NCBI GenBank assembly: GCA_003520455.1
Contig: DOUV01000118.1
Span: 1 to 23,536 of the forward strand
Source of the DNA: Chloroflexota bacterium
GTDB lineage: Bacteria > Chloroflexota > Anaerolineae > Ardenticatenales > Ardenticatenaceae
Direction of reading: 5' to 3'
DNA length: 23,536 nucleotides
A program made the position numbers and the translations under genes. This document shows, piece by piece, positions 22,929 to 23,536 of the stretch. The notes under the pieces were generated by a model. It saw nothing but the letters and a program-made list of their open reading frames with translations. It searched no databases and was not told the origin of the DNA. The number at the start of each line of letters is the position of its first letter. Position 1 is the first letter of the stretch.

Positions 22929-23536
22929 ATGTACGTCCCGCTTGTCGATAGCGAGCAGCCCTTCACCCCGGCCACGATCACGCGCCACACTGCCAACGAG
23001 GTCGAGGCGCGGGTGGCGGTGGAAGAACCGGCCTGGCTGATCCTGTTTGCGCTGCCGGTGGCCCTGCTCACCACCCGCTACGCCGGGCCGATCGTCCTGG
23101 CCTTCGGTGGCCGCGAGTTCGCCGAGCACGGCTCGACCCTGGCGCTCCAGATCCTGATCTGGTTTCTGCCCTTCAGCTTCATCAACAGTCTGGTGCACTA
23201 CGTCCTGATCGCCGTCAACCAGCAGCACGCCCTCACCCGCGCCTTCATCATCGGCGTGCTCTTCAACCTGGTGGCCAACCTGCTGCTGATCCCGCGCTCC
23301 AGCTTCTACGGTGCCGCCGCCACCACGATCCTGAGCGAGATCGTGCTGCTCCTGCCCTTCTACGCGCTGCTGCGCCGGCACGTCGGCCACATTCCCTGGC
23401 TGAGCCTCTTCTGGCGCCCGATCGTGGCCCTCGCCGCGATGGCGCTGCCCCTCTGGCCTGGCGGGCTGCCCTTCTGGCTGGCGATCCCCCTGGCTGGGCT
23501 GGTCTACCTGGCGGCGCTGGTCGCCCTCGGCGCCTT
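22929..23536 (+). CDS. Flippase-like polysaccharide biosynthesis membrane protein, 5'-truncated and cut by window end
   Basis: An open plus-strand frame runs from ATG 22929 to the window end without a stop (202 codons seen). From about residue 30 it reads as the C-terminal half of a Wzx/MATE-like oligosaccharide flippase. It has an FALPVALLTTRYAGPIVLAF membrane segment, FGGREFAEHGSTLALQILIW, LPFSFINSLVHYVLIAVNQQ, then NLVANLLLIP and YGAAATTILSEIVLLL, with further hydrophobic helices to the edge. Family proteins are usually 400-500 residues, and the N-terminal membrane helices are not found in any upstream frame. The first ~25 residues do not look membrane-like, and the ATG lacks a strong ribosome site. 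It is probably a truncated gene or pseudogene created by a rearrangement near 22970. Confidence 0.65.
   Translation, partial: MYVPLVDSEQPFTPATITRHTANEVEARVAVEEPAWLILFALPVALLTTRYAGPIVLAFGGREFAEHGSTLALQILIWFLPFSFINSLVHYVLIAVNQQHALTRAFIIGVLFNLVANLLLIPRSSFYGAAATTILSEIVLLLPFYALLRRHVGHIPWLSLFWRPIVALAAMALPLWPGGLPFWLAIPLAGLVYLAALVALGA

Overview
The window is GC-rich bacterial DNA carrying one large catabolic locus. It consists of a long minus-strand operon of 13 complete genes plus a partial gene at the left edge (1-15721), a five-gene plus-strand operon (16110-20798), and a convergent minus-strand gene (20903-22300). The last ~0.6 kb holds a truncated, unrelated membrane-protein gene. High GC, frequent GTG/TTG starts behind strong GGAGG sites, and the look of the flippase-like and metallo-hydrolase proteins suggest Chloroflexota (Thermomicrobia-like). 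This taxonomic guess is weak; no rRNA or marker gene is present.

Minus operon, in transcription order: E1 alpha and E1 beta of a 2-oxoacid dehydrogenase; a complete branched-chain-amino-acid-type ABC importer (livK-H-M-G-F); a metallo-beta-lactamase-fold protein with an altered metal motif; hydantoinase/oxoprolinase subunits A and B; an HpcH/HpaI aldolase; a homocitrate/citramalate synthase-like metallolyase; a malate/L-lactate dehydrogenase family oxidoreductase; and an RraA-like aldolase. After a 0.4-kb gap comes the lipoyl domain of an E2 acyltransferase, cut by the window edge.

Plus operon: two subunits of a ComD/ComE-like thiamine-diphosphate decarboxylase, a GntR/FCD regulator, an HpaB-type flavin monooxygenase and a PaaK-like CoA ligase. 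An MmgE/PrpD-family gene faces this operon, with a strong hairpin between them. Its ~0.35-kb leader contains a remnant of a CaiB/BaiF CoA-transferase.

Regulation is unusually readable. The minus operon and the MmgE/PrpD gene each have a TTGACA-N17-TATACT promoter. Both promoters carry the same operator-like element over the -10 and start region (18/22 identical), and a second related element matches at 23/27. A plus-strand promoter, TTGATT-N17-TATACT, faces the minus promoter inside the shared intergenic region. The simplest reading is that the GntR/FCD protein at 17210-17881 controls all three units as one regulon.

Together the genes read as import of a small organic acid or amide, ring or amide opening (HyuAB), hydroxylation (HpaB), CoA activation (PaaK-like), dehydration (PrpD), dehydrogenation to a 2-oxoacid (Ldh2), C-C cleavage (two aldolases, a DRE-TIM metallolyase) and two alternative 2-oxoacid decarboxylation systems. 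I do not recognise the set as a known pathway, and the substrate cannot be deduced from sequence alone.
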